Part shown: positions 28,335-35,240 of the stretch, piece after piece
How positions within the stretch are numbered: position 1 is the stretch's first letter
Layout of the letters: each line of letters begins with the position of its first letter
DNA from: Candidatus Neomarinimicrobiota bacterium
Lineage (GTDB): Bacteria; Fidelibacterota; UBA8477; JABMPR01
Reading direction: 5' to 3'
Assembly (NCBI GenBank): GCA_016784545.1
Contig: JADHUM010000028.1
Span: 1-48,225, forward strand
DNA: 48,225 bases
Notes under the pieces: model-generated
Told to the model about the DNA's origin: nothing
The model's input: the letters and a program-made list of their open reading frames with translations, nothing else
Database searches by the model: none
Translations under genes and position numbers: made by a program

Positions 28335-28838
28335 GTAGGTTTGCTCCTCAGCGATTTATCTATACGTTAACGGCTTAACTCCTCAAATCAAAAATGGCGG
28401 AAAAATGACAGAGAGAAGTCCTGTACCCAATTGTTGGTTGACTGGTTTGTATGGTGTCCTGCACGTGATTCGGGTCACTATTACCCAGCGTGACGAATAT
28501 AGAGGGGAGACAAATTATGACAAGAATCAATTTACATAAAACTACAAAATGTTGCGGTATACATATCTCAAGCGCTACATCTTGTATCTGAGAGTGAGCC
28601 CTTGTGTATCAAACATTTAGCGAAATTTCACCCCTTCAAGCCACTCAAAAAAAATCAACACACCTCCATTTATTTGAATTCAAAAACCAGCGGAGCTCTC
28701 AAGCGCCGTTATTTGCACTTCGATTTTTATATGATGATAAAACCAGTCATGAATAATATGAACTAAAAACAGATATATCAGGTATTTGACTTGCGATGTC
28801 GTCCTTAAATCTTTTAATTTCCCTCGCAATTTTTAAAT
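28335..28838. other. Intergenic region between nrdJ and tRNA-Gly
   Basis: About 500 AT-rich bases with no convincing ORF. They must contain the minus-strand promoter of the reductase gene and the plus-strand promoter of tRNA-Gly. TTGACT at 28786-28791 is a candidate -35 for the tRNA but no well-spaced -10 follows. The nonamer CTCAAGCGC occurs twice (near 28568 and 28698). No B12 box or clear NrdR box was found by eye. Confidence 0.5.
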
Positions 28839-28909
28839 GCGGGTGTCGCATAGTGGTAGTGCCTCAGCTTCCCAAGCTGATGGGAGGAGTTCGATTCTCC
28901 TCACCCGCT
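28839..28909 (+). tRNA. tRNA-Gly (anticodon CCC)
   Basis: A complete cloverleaf of 71 bases: acceptor GCGGGTG/CACCCGC, D arm with AGTGGTA loop, anticodon stem TCAGC/GCTGA with loop TTCCCAA (anticodon CCC), and T arm AGGAG/CTCCT with loop TTCGATT. CCA is not encoded. It decodes GGG. Confidence 0.93.
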
Positions 28910-28918
28910 CATTTCATT

Positions 28919-28953
28919 TAAAAGTTAAAAGTTAAAAGTGATAAGTTATAAGT
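28919..28953. repeat. Tandem 7-mer repeat TAAAAGT
   Basis: Three perfect copies of TAAAAGT are followed by GATAAGT and TATAAGT, five 7-base units in all, beginning 10 bases after the tRNA-Gly gene. Confidence 0.85.
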
Positions 28954-29045
28954 TCATGATATCCGTCGTGTCTTGCTCCGGGCGCTGAAAGGTGAAAGCC
29001 GATGGAGGATATTCACCAGCTCTCGATTCTTGAGTTACAACTTTT

Positions 29046-29073
29046 CTGCAATCTGCAATCTGCAATCTGCAAT
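29046..29073. repeat. Tandem 7-mer repeat CTGCAAT
   Basis: Four perfect tandem copies of CTGCAAT. It is the second of three different short-period repeats in this gap. Confidence 0.9.
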
Positions 29074-29172
29074 CGTTAATCGAAATTCGATATTCTAATG
29101 CATTGAGGATAGGGTATAGGGGGCTGAGTCGTTGCGCCAAGCCATGAGCTCCATAATAGCGAGATTATATTC

Positions 29173-29204
29173 AACTCACCAACTCACCAACTCACCAGCT
29201 CTCC
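29173..29204. repeat. Tandem 8-mer repeat AACTCACC
   Basis: Three perfect copies of AACTCACC and a fourth decayed unit AGCTCTCC. The decayed unit resembles CACCAGCTCTC near 29007-29020, so the pattern may once have extended further. Confidence 0.88.
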
Positions 29205-29455
29205 GATCTCGTAGGCGAAGTGCTCATCTCCACCGAAGCTGATATTTTTTAAAAGTTTTTCATGTGCCCTATGCGCCGGTAAACATTGTTGCTCATTGAA
29301 CGGAGCACCTTATCTTCAGGCAAAGCAAACCATAAATGAAGTGAAGGATTTGACTCATCAACGCTCAAGATCCAAAGAAAAAATCCAAACTCACTGAGGG
29401 TGAAGAGAATTATCACCGGGTCATAGATCTGGCCCGAGAGGGTATCGCCATTCAT

Positions 29456-30445
29456 GTGGATGAGAAGATCGTCTTTGTAAATCGTCGTTTAATTGAAATG
29501 TTGGGATATGAAAATGCTTCAGATCTTTTGGGAAAATCCATTACAGATCTGGTAGAACCTATACGCCGGGAAATTTCAAAGCAGCTGGAAGCAACCATGA
29601 TTGCCCAAAGTGATGATCTGTTTTCCATAGAGGATGTTTACGAATGTAAAAATGGACAATTACTCCCTGTGGAAGTTTCAGCCATAGCTATTCGGTATCA
29701 AGGATCCCCAGCTATTCAAATCACTGCCAGAGATATTTCTGAACGCAAAAAAGTTGAAGCTGAGATTTGGGAGTACCAGGATATGCTTAAGCGCCTGTCC
29801 TCTGACCTCATCCTGGCTGAAGAAGCACAGCGTCGCCATCTGGCCATCGTGCTCCATGATCATCTCGGTCAGAGTCTGGCCATGGCCAAGATAAAAATGG
29901 CCGGGCTGCTCAACGCCATCAAGGATCCTGATCTCCAGGCAAAACTGAAGGCCATAAACACCGATATCGCAGATGCCGTCAAACAAACTCGTTCTATTAC
30001 ATACGAACTAAGCCCACCTGTTCTCCACGAATTGGGGCTGGTTGAAGCTCTGGAATGGAGATTGGAAAAAGTAAAATTAGAAAACAACATTGTAACTTCA
30101 TATAAGCACAATCTAAAGAATATCAGATTACGGAGTGAACAGGAAGTCATACTCTTCCGCTCCGTGGACGAGATATTAAAAAATGTTGTCAAGCATTCTG
30201 GTGCCACAAATGTATCTATCACAGCAGATGCAACTCGCTATTCATTTTCTGTGTGCGTAGCAGACAATGGCAAGGGCTTTGACACATCCATTCTCACACC
30301 AGAACAGCGCCCATCAGATAGTTTTGGTTTATTTAGCATAAAAGAAAGAATTGAATATCTTGGAGGAGTTCTTGACATTCAATCTGAACAAGGGGGTGGA
30401 ACCATGGTTATCTTGAACGTTCCTGTCTCACTGGAGGGTATCTAA
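29456..30445 (+). CDS. PAS-domain sensor histidine kinase (NarX/DegS type)
   Basis: A PAS domain (to ~residue 105, ending in ARDISERKKVE) is followed by a HisKA_3 dimerisation domain with phospho-acceptor H134 in VLHDHLGQSL and a HATPase domain (DNGKGF, SFGLFSIKERIEYLGG). No membrane helix is seen, so it is a cytoplasmic sensor. The GTG at 29456 is the first standard start in frame, but PAS-like sequence continues upstream (YHRVIDLAREGIAI) to a stop at 29351, so the true N-terminus is likely longer: either a rare ATC start at 29357, placed 8 bases after AAGGA, or an indel in the AAAAAA run at 29378-29383. The stop overlaps the start of the partner regulator (TAATG). Confidence 0.85.
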   Translation: MDEKIVFVNRRLIEMLGYENASDLLGKSITDLVEPIRREISKQLEATMIAQSDDLFSIEDVYECKNGQLLPVEVSAIAIRYQGSPAIQITARDISERKKVEAEIWEYQDMLKRLSSDLILAEEAQRRHLAIVLHDHLGQSLAMAKIKMAGLLNAIKDPDLQAKLKAINTDIADAVKQTRSITYELSPPVLHELGLVEALEWRLEKVKLENNIVTSYKHNLKNIRLRSEQEVILFRSVDEILKNVVKHSGATNVSITADATRYSFSVCVADNGKGFDTSILTPEQRPSDSFGLFSIKERIEYLGGVLDIQSEQGGGTMVILNVPVSLEGI

Positions 30446-31092
30446 TGGCTGTAAATATTATTTTAGCAGATGATCACGCTTTATTTAGAGAAGGTTTGTT
30501 GTCCATTCTCAATGATGAGCTTGGTTTCAATGTAGTAGCTCAGGCTGAGAATGGTCGTGAGGTTGTAAAATTAGCCCGCAAAATGGAAGTTGATGTCATC
30601 GTCATGGATATCGCCATGCCAGAACTCAACGGTATTGAGGCGACCAGCCAGGTCCTTCATGATAACCCGGATATGAAGGTCATAGCGCTTTCCATGCATT
30701 CAGATCGACACTTTGTTCAGGGGATGCTCAAAGCCGGCGCTAAGGGGTATTTATTGAAGGATTGTGCAGGAGGTGAACTCATCAAGGCCGTCCGGGAGGT
30801 CCTGCAGGATCGCTATTACATCAGCGAGGAAATATCCACCAGCGTACTCAATGATTATGTAGGCAAGCTTGTGGATGAAGGGAACGAAGTCTCTGAACTC
30901 ACCAGTCGTGAAAAGGAAGTCTTGCAGCTTATCGCTGAGGGAAAATCAACCCAGGATATAGCAGATACGCTTTTCATCAGCGTGAAAACGGTTGAAGCCC
31001 ATCGTGTTAAAATAAAAACAAAACTGAAATTGAACTCCATTCCAGAACTCACAAAATATGCAATTCGAGAAGGCTTGACCTCCTTAGAATAG
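30445..31092 (+). CDS. NarL/FixJ-family response regulator
   Basis: A receiver domain with DDH near residues 9-11, phospho-acceptor D55 in VMDIAMPELNG, and Lys in LLKDCAGGE, then a LuxR-type helix-turn-helix (~150-205: LTSREKEVLQLIAEGKSTQDIADTL in two pieces, SVKTVEAHR). It is the output partner of the PAS kinase, whose stop codon it overlaps by one base. Targets are not apparent; no adjacent gene looks like a dedicated regulon member. Confidence 0.94.
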   Translation: MAVNIILADDHALFREGLLSILNDELGFNVVAQAENGREVVKLARKMEVDVIVMDIAMPELNGIEATSQVLHDNPDMKVIALSMHSDRHFVQGMLKAGAKGYLLKDCAGGELIKAVREVLQDRYYISEEISTSVLNDYVGKLVDEGNEVSELTSREKEVLQLIAEGKSTQDIADTLFISVKTVEAHRVKIKTKLKLNSIPELTKYAIREGLTSLE

Positions 31093-31269
31093 TATGGGGT
31101 GGTTTTTGGATTGAGTCACAAATATTTTCAGGTATCTGACCCGCTCCTCGACCAAAATTATATCCAATTCAGATTCCGCAATATCTCTCAACACTTTTTG
31201 ATGAGCTAATTTACATGCTTACATGAAAGCCATTTGTAATTTTACATTAGCTAAGTAGATTTCCATGCT

Positions 31270-31635
31270 ATGGGAATTCTAACCATCAAAAACCTTGTTT
31301 TTTACGGCTATCACGGAGTCCAGGATTTCGAAAAGGAGCTCGGTGGTCGCTTTGAAGTGGATATAAAAATTCGATATCCCTTCAGTCGCTGTTCTACTGA
31401 AGACACCCTTCATAAAGCCGTTGATTACCAACAAGTGTATGGCGTGGTCAAGGATATGGTTACAGGTCGAAAGTATCACCTTATCGAAACATTGGCGGAT
31501 CACATTGCAGAAGCCCTTGTTGATCAATTTGACGTAGAGGAAATGACGGTGGTCGTCCGTAAAAAGAAGGTACCCATCGATGCAGTTTTAGACTATGTGG
31601 AAGTGGAAGTGACCCGTCGGGGTAGACAGACATGA
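31270..31635 (+). CDS. folB: Dihydroneopterin aldolase FolB
   Basis: A 121-residue FolB: the N-terminus LTIKNLVFYGYHGVQDFEKELGGRF, read in pieces, carries the family's YGYHG motif and the catalytic region, DYQQVYGVV and HLIETLADHIAE follow, and VVVRKKKVPIDAVLDY ends the domain. It cleaves dihydroneopterin to 6-hydroxymethyl-dihydropterin in folate synthesis. Its stop overlaps the ATG of folK (ATGA), so the two successive pathway enzymes are translationally coupled. Confidence 0.95.
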   Translation: MGILTIKNLVFYGYHGVQDFEKELGGRFEVDIKIRYPFSRCSTEDTLHKAVDYQQVYGVVKDMVTGRKYHLIETLADHIAEALVDQFDVEEMTVVVRKKKVPIDAVLDYVEVEVTRRGRQT

Positions 31636-32135
31636 CGCAGGTTCTCGTTAGCATTGGCTCCAATAAAAATAATCCGCAGCGTCAAATTGAATTAGCATTC
31701 ACCAGATTACAAGAGCGTTTCAAAAATGCCATCATGAGTCCCCTTTATCTCACCGAACCGGTTGGGGGTATTCCCCAGGATGCGTTTATCAATGCCGCGA
31801 TAAAATTGGACACACAACTCAATGCCCATGAATTGCTTCATATCCTCATGGATATAGAGCATCAAGCTCATCGGAATAGAGATACTGACATACCGAACGG
31901 TCCCAGAAATCTGGATCTTGATATTATTTTGTTTGGAGATGAAATTTTGTCTGAATCTGATCTGGAGATCCCACATCCACGCTTTAGAGTCAGGCGTTTT
32001 GTGCTTGAACCAATGTGTGATATAGCCCCGGAGGTTATCGATCCTGTGAGCAAAAACTCCATCTCCCAACTCCTGGCCGCATGTGCAGATAATAACTGGG
32101 TTAAAGATCTTGAAGTGGAACTATTGGCTCAATGA
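31632..32135 (+). CDS. folK: 2-amino-4-hydroxy-6-hydroxymethyldihydropteridine pyrophosphokinase FolK
   Basis: HPPK signatures are clear: SIGSNKNNPQRQIE at the start, YLTEPVGGIPQDAFINAA, and the magnesium/ATP motif RNLDLDIILFGDE. It pyrophosphorylates the product of FolB. The 167-residue length is normal. ATGA overlaps join it to folB upstream and to the deoxynucleoside kinase downstream. Confidence 0.95.
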   Translation: MTQVLVSIGSNKNNPQRQIELAFTRLQERFKNAIMSPLYLTEPVGGIPQDAFINAAIKLDTQLNAHELLHILMDIEHQAHRNRDTDIPNGPRNLDLDIILFGDEILSESDLEIPHPRFRVRRFVLEPMCDIAPEVIDPVSKNSISQLLAACADNNWVKDLEVELLAQ

Positions 32136-32770
32136 GAAACCTCTACCATATTGCTATTGAAGGGGTCATCGGGGTTGGCAAAACCAGTCTTGCAAAACGC
32201 CTCTCAAAACACCTGGATGCCCGGCTGGTCCTGGAAGAGTTTGAGGAAAATCCTTTCCTTTCCAATTTTTACGGTGACCGCCGGCGCTATGCCTTCCAGA
32301 CCCAGTTATTTTTTCTTTTAAGCCGGTATCGTCAATTCCAGGATCTGAGACAAACTGAGTTATTCTCAAAATTACTCATTACCGATTATATGTTCCAGAA
32401 GGATCGCCTCTTTGCCTATCTCAATCTGGATGAGAATGAAATGAGTCTCTACGACAAAATTGCCAGCATGATGGAAGAAACCATCACCCATCCAGACCTG
32501 GTTATCTATCTGCAAGCTGATACTGATCGCTTACTATACAATATCCGCAAACGAGGTCGAGATTTCGAATCCAACATTAATAGCGACTACATTGTGGCCT
32601 TAAATCAGGTTTATAATGAGTACTTTTTTCGTTATAAGGGGTCTCCACTCCTGATAATCAATGCCACTGATATAGATTTCGTGAACGATGAAGATGACCT
32701 GTCAGACCTCCTGGAAACCATCCGCCAACCCATAGAAGGCACCAAATTTTACAACCCCATCAAAAGGTAA
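32132..32770 (+). CDS. Deoxynucleoside kinase (dAK/dGK type)
   Basis: A P-loop EGVIGVGKTSLAKRL (from residue 10), EEFEENPFL, YGDRRRYAFQTQLFFLLSRY and a DLVIYLQADTDRL...IRKRGRDFE lid region match the bacterial deoxyadenosine/deoxyguanosine kinase family. It phosphorylates salvaged deoxynucleosides. It overlaps folK by four bases. The exact nucleoside specificity cannot be assigned by eye. Confidence 0.92.
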   Translation: MRNLYHIAIEGVIGVGKTSLAKRLSKHLDARLVLEEFEENPFLSNFYGDRRRYAFQTQLFFLLSRYRQFQDLRQTELFSKLLITDYMFQKDRLFAYLNLDENEMSLYDKIASMMEETITHPDLVIYLQADTDRLLYNIRKRGRDFESNINSDYIVALNQVYNEYFFRYKGSPLLIINATDIDFVNDEDDLSDLLETIRQPIEGTKFYNPIKR

Positions 32771-32773
32771 CCC

Positions 32774-32959
32774 ATGCGATATCTGATCATATTTGCTCTC
32801 GCCTATTTTGCATTTAAAACAGTCAGAAATATGTTGAGTAACATAAAGATCGTAAATCGGGACAGCGTGCAAATCAATGATCAGGAGAGTGAATCATCCC
32901 CACGACTAAAGGTTGATGAATCTGACATTGAAGATGCTGACTTCAAAGAGGTCGAGTAA
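32774..32959 (+). CDS. Small membrane-anchored protein, 61 residues
   Basis: One N-terminal hydrophobic helix (YLIIFALAYFAFKTV) is followed by an acidic, hydrophilic tail rich in Asp, Glu and Ser. It starts 3 bp after the deoxynucleoside kinase stop, so it is probably the last gene of the folB operon. Short proteins of this shape are common in FCB genomes next to housekeeping operons; the function is unknown. Confidence 0.7.
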   Translation: MRYLIIFALAYFAFKTVRNMLSNIKIVNRDSVQINDQESESSPRLKVDESDIEDADFKEVE

Positions 32960-33019
32960 CTCCCTAATCTCTACAATACATCCCTCTCAAACTGTATTTG
33001 TATTTATTGTTGAACATAC

Positions 33020-33048
33020 TTGTCGTCAGGCTCAATTTATCTTATAAT
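33020..33048 (+). promoter_or_regulatory. Putative promoter of the RsbW-like operon
   Basis: TTGTCG at 33020-33025 and TATAAT at 33043-33048 have a 17-base spacer, placing transcription start near 33055, only ~10 bases from the ATG at 33065. This also explains why the in-frame TTG at 33020 is not a likely translation start. Confidence 0.5.
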
Positions 33049-33064
33049 TCGGGCCGTGAGTAGT

Positions 33065-33484
33065 ATGAGCAAAAAACAAGTTTTCGATCATTTTCTGGCC
33101 ATCCCTTCAGATCTTACACAAATTGAAAGAGTTCAGGATTTTGCAAGCAACGTCTTGAGCAGAACCGATTACCCCCCTGAAACTCGGCAGGACATTATTT
33201 TAGCGCTCCAAGAGGGTGTTAATAATGCGATTAAACATGGAAATGGAAATGATTCAGATCATGATGTAGCCATCAAGATGACCCTCTATGATTCCCATCT
33301 GGAGTTGCGGATTCGTGACAAGGGGATGGGTTTTGACAGAGATTGTCTGGAAGACCCCACGACTCCTGAACAACGCATGCGCTGTAATGGACGTGGCCTG
33401 CTCTTTATGGAAAACTACATGGATGAGATTTGTTTTGTGCGCACTACGGGTTATCACGAACTCAAGATGATTCGCTATCGATGA
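33065..33484 (+). CDS. RsbW-like serine kinase/anti-sigma ATP-binding protein
   Basis: A GHKL ATPase domain of the RsbW/SpoIIAB type: LALQEGVNNAIKHGN (N box), IRDKGMGFD (G1) and NGRGLLFMENYMDEI (G2). Such proteins bind and phosphorylate anti-anti-sigma factors. No sigma factor or anti-anti-sigma gene is nearby. I chose ATG 33065 (MSKKQVF, 139 residues), because the longer frame starting at 33020 overlaps the predicted promoter; GTG 33056 is a possible alternative. The last bases overlap the next gene's start (ATGA). Confidence 0.85.
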   Translation: MSKKQVFDHFLAIPSDLTQIERVQDFASNVLSRTDYPPETRQDIILALQEGVNNAIKHGNGNDSDHDVAIKMTLYDSHLELRIRDKGMGFDRDCLEDPTTPEQRMRCNGRGLLFMENYMDEICFVRTTGYHELKMIRYR

Positions 33485-34083
33485 AAGTTTCCTGGAAACT
33501 TCTTTCACTCCTTTCACTAAGTTTTGGTCTTCTCTGGGCTCAGCCTGGTGAATCCCCGCGTTATAAAACCATGGGATTTGATATGGAGATTCTCAGCTAT
33601 GGTGGTAGTCTTGGTGGATTCTATAGCTACCATACCAGTGAAGCCTTGAGTCTGGATCTTGAATTGGATTGGTCTCTGGTTGAGAGCAATGATACCTACA
33701 ATTATATTGATTACTACGGTCGACCCGTCTCAATAAACAACCGCAACCTTAGCTTTGTAAAACTGATGCCCGGTATTACATGGCTTCCATTTATCGAGAC
33801 CATGCATCCTTCCTTTCAAATTGGTAGCTTTATCTCAGCCGGACCAGTCTGGTCGCTGAATACTGCTGACGATCAGGACTTTATAGATAGATGGGGAAAG
33901 GTTGAGAGTGATTTTGCTCCTCTGTTTCGTGGGGGAGTCCACATACGTATCCTGACAGGGCAAGGAGGTTCATATACTTTCAGAATAGGTTATGACTATG
34001 CCTCTTTTGACAAGATCATTGACACCCGTCAGACATATAAGGGTCTTTTCCTCCAAGCTGGAATGGAGTTTCTCCACCGGTGA
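33481..34083 (+). CDS. Small exported protein, probable outer-membrane beta-barrel
   Basis: A clear signal peptide (MKVSWKLLSLLSLSFGLLWAQ) starts at ATG 33481, inside the end of the RsbW-like gene. The mature ~180 residues alternate polar and aromatic residues (FDMEILSYGGSLGGFYSYH, FRIGYDYASFD) and end in GLFLQAGMEFLHR, as expected of a small beta-barrel. I recognise no family. An upstream in-frame start at 33430 would put a hydrophilic stretch before the signal peptide and is unlikely. Its stop overlaps the GTG start of rsmE. Confidence 0.75.
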   Translation: MKVSWKLLSLLSLSFGLLWAQPGESPRYKTMGFDMEILSYGGSLGGFYSYHTSEALSLDLELDWSLVESNDTYNYIDYYGRPVSINNRNLSFVKLMPGITWLPFIETMHPSFQIGSFISAGPVWSLNTADDQDFIDRWGKVESDFAPLFRGGVHIRILTGQGGSYTFRIGYDYASFDKIIDTRQTYKGLFLQAGMEFLHR

Positions 34084-34808
34084 TCACCGGTGAACAAGTT
34101 TTTCTGCCGGCATTTAAAAGCGGGCAAACTCACCTCAAATTAGAAGGTACCGAATTTCACCATCTCATCCGCGTTCGCCGTTTTGTTAGAGGTGATGAAA
34201 TTTGGGTGGTCAATGGAGCTGGAAGCGCTGCTCGAGCCACTTTGGACTCTATCGGAGATTCTTCCCTGGACCTCCAGGTTCTGGAAGAACAGCAGAATCG
34301 GGGGGAGCTGGGAATACATCTGATACTGGCTGTGGCAAACTTGAAGGGGGACCATCTCAATCTTATTGTTGAGAAGGCAACTGAGTTGGGCGTAAATGAA
34401 ATCATCCCACTGCTTACTGACCATACCATCAAAAAAGGCGTCAACAAAAAACGCCTGGAGCGTATTGCCATATCAGCCATGAAGCAAAGCAGACGATCAA
34501 GATGTCCCAAAATTCACGATCTGACACCCTTCCCAACTGCTGCACAAAACCTATCAGAGGGAGTGCACTTATTTTGTTATGGGTCAGATTCCAGCACTCC
34601 CATAGTGCCATCCATCCAGAAAATGAAGTCGTCAATTCCCATGGTCATCTGGATTGGTCCTGAGGGAGATTGGTCAAAGGATGAAATTGATTTAGCATCC
34701 ATTTCCGACTATACTTTCACGGGTCTGGGTCCCAGACGCTTACGTGCTGAAACAGCAGCCATTCACGCAGTCGGATTGGTGTCGGCACTTCAACAGGATC
34801 CTGTATAA
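34080..34808 (+). CDS. rsmE: 16S rRNA (uracil-1498-N3)-methyltransferase RsmE
   Basis: A SPOUT methyltransferase of typical length (242). The N-terminal RNA-binding part has HHLIRVRRFVRGD, the catalytic region has ELGVNEIIPL and the SAM-binding knot shows IWIGPEGDWSKDEI and LGPRRLRAETAAIHAV. It methylates N3 of U1498 in 16S rRNA. The start is the GTG overlapping the upstream stop (GTGA), indicating translational coupling. Confidence 0.95.
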   Translation: MITGEQVFLPAFKSGQTHLKLEGTEFHHLIRVRRFVRGDEIWVVNGAGSAARATLDSIGDSSLDLQVLEEQQNRGELGIHLILAVANLKGDHLNLIVEKATELGVNEIIPLLTDHTIKKGVNKKRLERIAISAMKQSRRSRCPKIHDLTPFPTAAQNLSEGVHLFCYGSDSSTPIVPSIQKMKSSIPMVIWIGPEGDWSKDEIDLASISDYTFTGLGPRRLRAETAAIHAVGLVSALQQDPV

Positions 34809-34826
34809 CCCCCGTAAGGAGGAGAT

Positions 34827-35171
34827 GTGGCACAAGATTGTATTTTCTGTAAAATTATTGCTGGAGATATACCGGCAACCCTACTGTATGAGGATGATGA
34901 TATTCTCGCATTCAATGACATCAGCCCTCAAGCACCAACACACATTTTAGTCATTCCCAGGAGACATATCACCGGCCCATCCGCATTGACAGATGCTGAT
35001 CAAGCGCTCACTGGCAAACTGGTGAAAAAGGGAACAGAACTTGCCGCAGAGGCTGGTCTGGATGATGGATATCGCCTGGTGATGAACAATGGCGAAGAAG
35101 CAGGACAGACTGTTTTTCATCTGCACCTCCACGTTTTAGGCGGTCGAGCAATGACCTGGCCTCCTGGCTAA
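34827..35171 (+). CDS. HIT-family (Hint-like) nucleotide hydrolase
   Basis: A 114-residue HIT protein with CIFCKIIAGDIP at the N-terminus (a partial zinc site) and the catalytic HLHLHVLGG triad (H98, H100, H102), ending in WPPG. Hint-type enzymes hydrolyse adenosine 5'-phosphoramidates. The start is GTG 34827, well placed after AAGGAGG. Confidence 0.95.
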   Translation: MAQDCIFCKIIAGDIPATLLYEDDDILAFNDISPQAPTHILVIPRRHITGPSALTDADQALTGKLVKKGTELAAEAGLDDGYRLVMNNGEEAGQTVFHLHLHVLGGRAMTWPPG

Positions 35172-35240
35172 ACAAAACATAATTTAGGTCTCACTTGAGA
35201 CTGTTTTCCCCGTAGCATTTATTGGAGATAGAAACACTGC

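Larger units (their letters stand above)
28910..29455. other. Gene-poor region rich in short tandem repeats
   Basis: No convincing gene is seen between tRNA-Gly and the PAS kinase. The region contains three separate tandem repeats (28919-28953, 29046-29073, 29173-29204), listed individually. Toward its right end TTGCTC (29289-29294) and TATCTT (29311-29316), 16 bases apart, could be the promoter of the kinase/regulator pair, and AAGGA at 29344-29348 is a candidate ribosome binding site. The minus-strand frame at 29249-29455 looks like a shadow of the kinase N-terminal coding sequence. Confidence 0.5.

Noticed and set aside
28335-28838. Cobalamin riboswitch upstream of the B12-dependent reductase
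   Set aside because: No B12-box-like sequence could be found on the minus strand, and repression of a B12-using enzyme by B12 would be illogical.
28919-29204. CRISPR array
   Set aside because: Units are 7-8 bases in direct tandem without spacers and there are no cas genes.
29249-29455. 68-codon minus-strand ORF opposite the kinase N-terminus
   Set aside because: It mirrors sequence that codes for PAS-domain residues on the plus strand and lacks a ribosome binding site.
33020-33064. TTG 33020 as start of the RsbW-like protein
   Set aside because: The TTG falls in a candidate -35 box with a TATAAT 17 bases later; ATG 33065 gives the normal family N-terminus.
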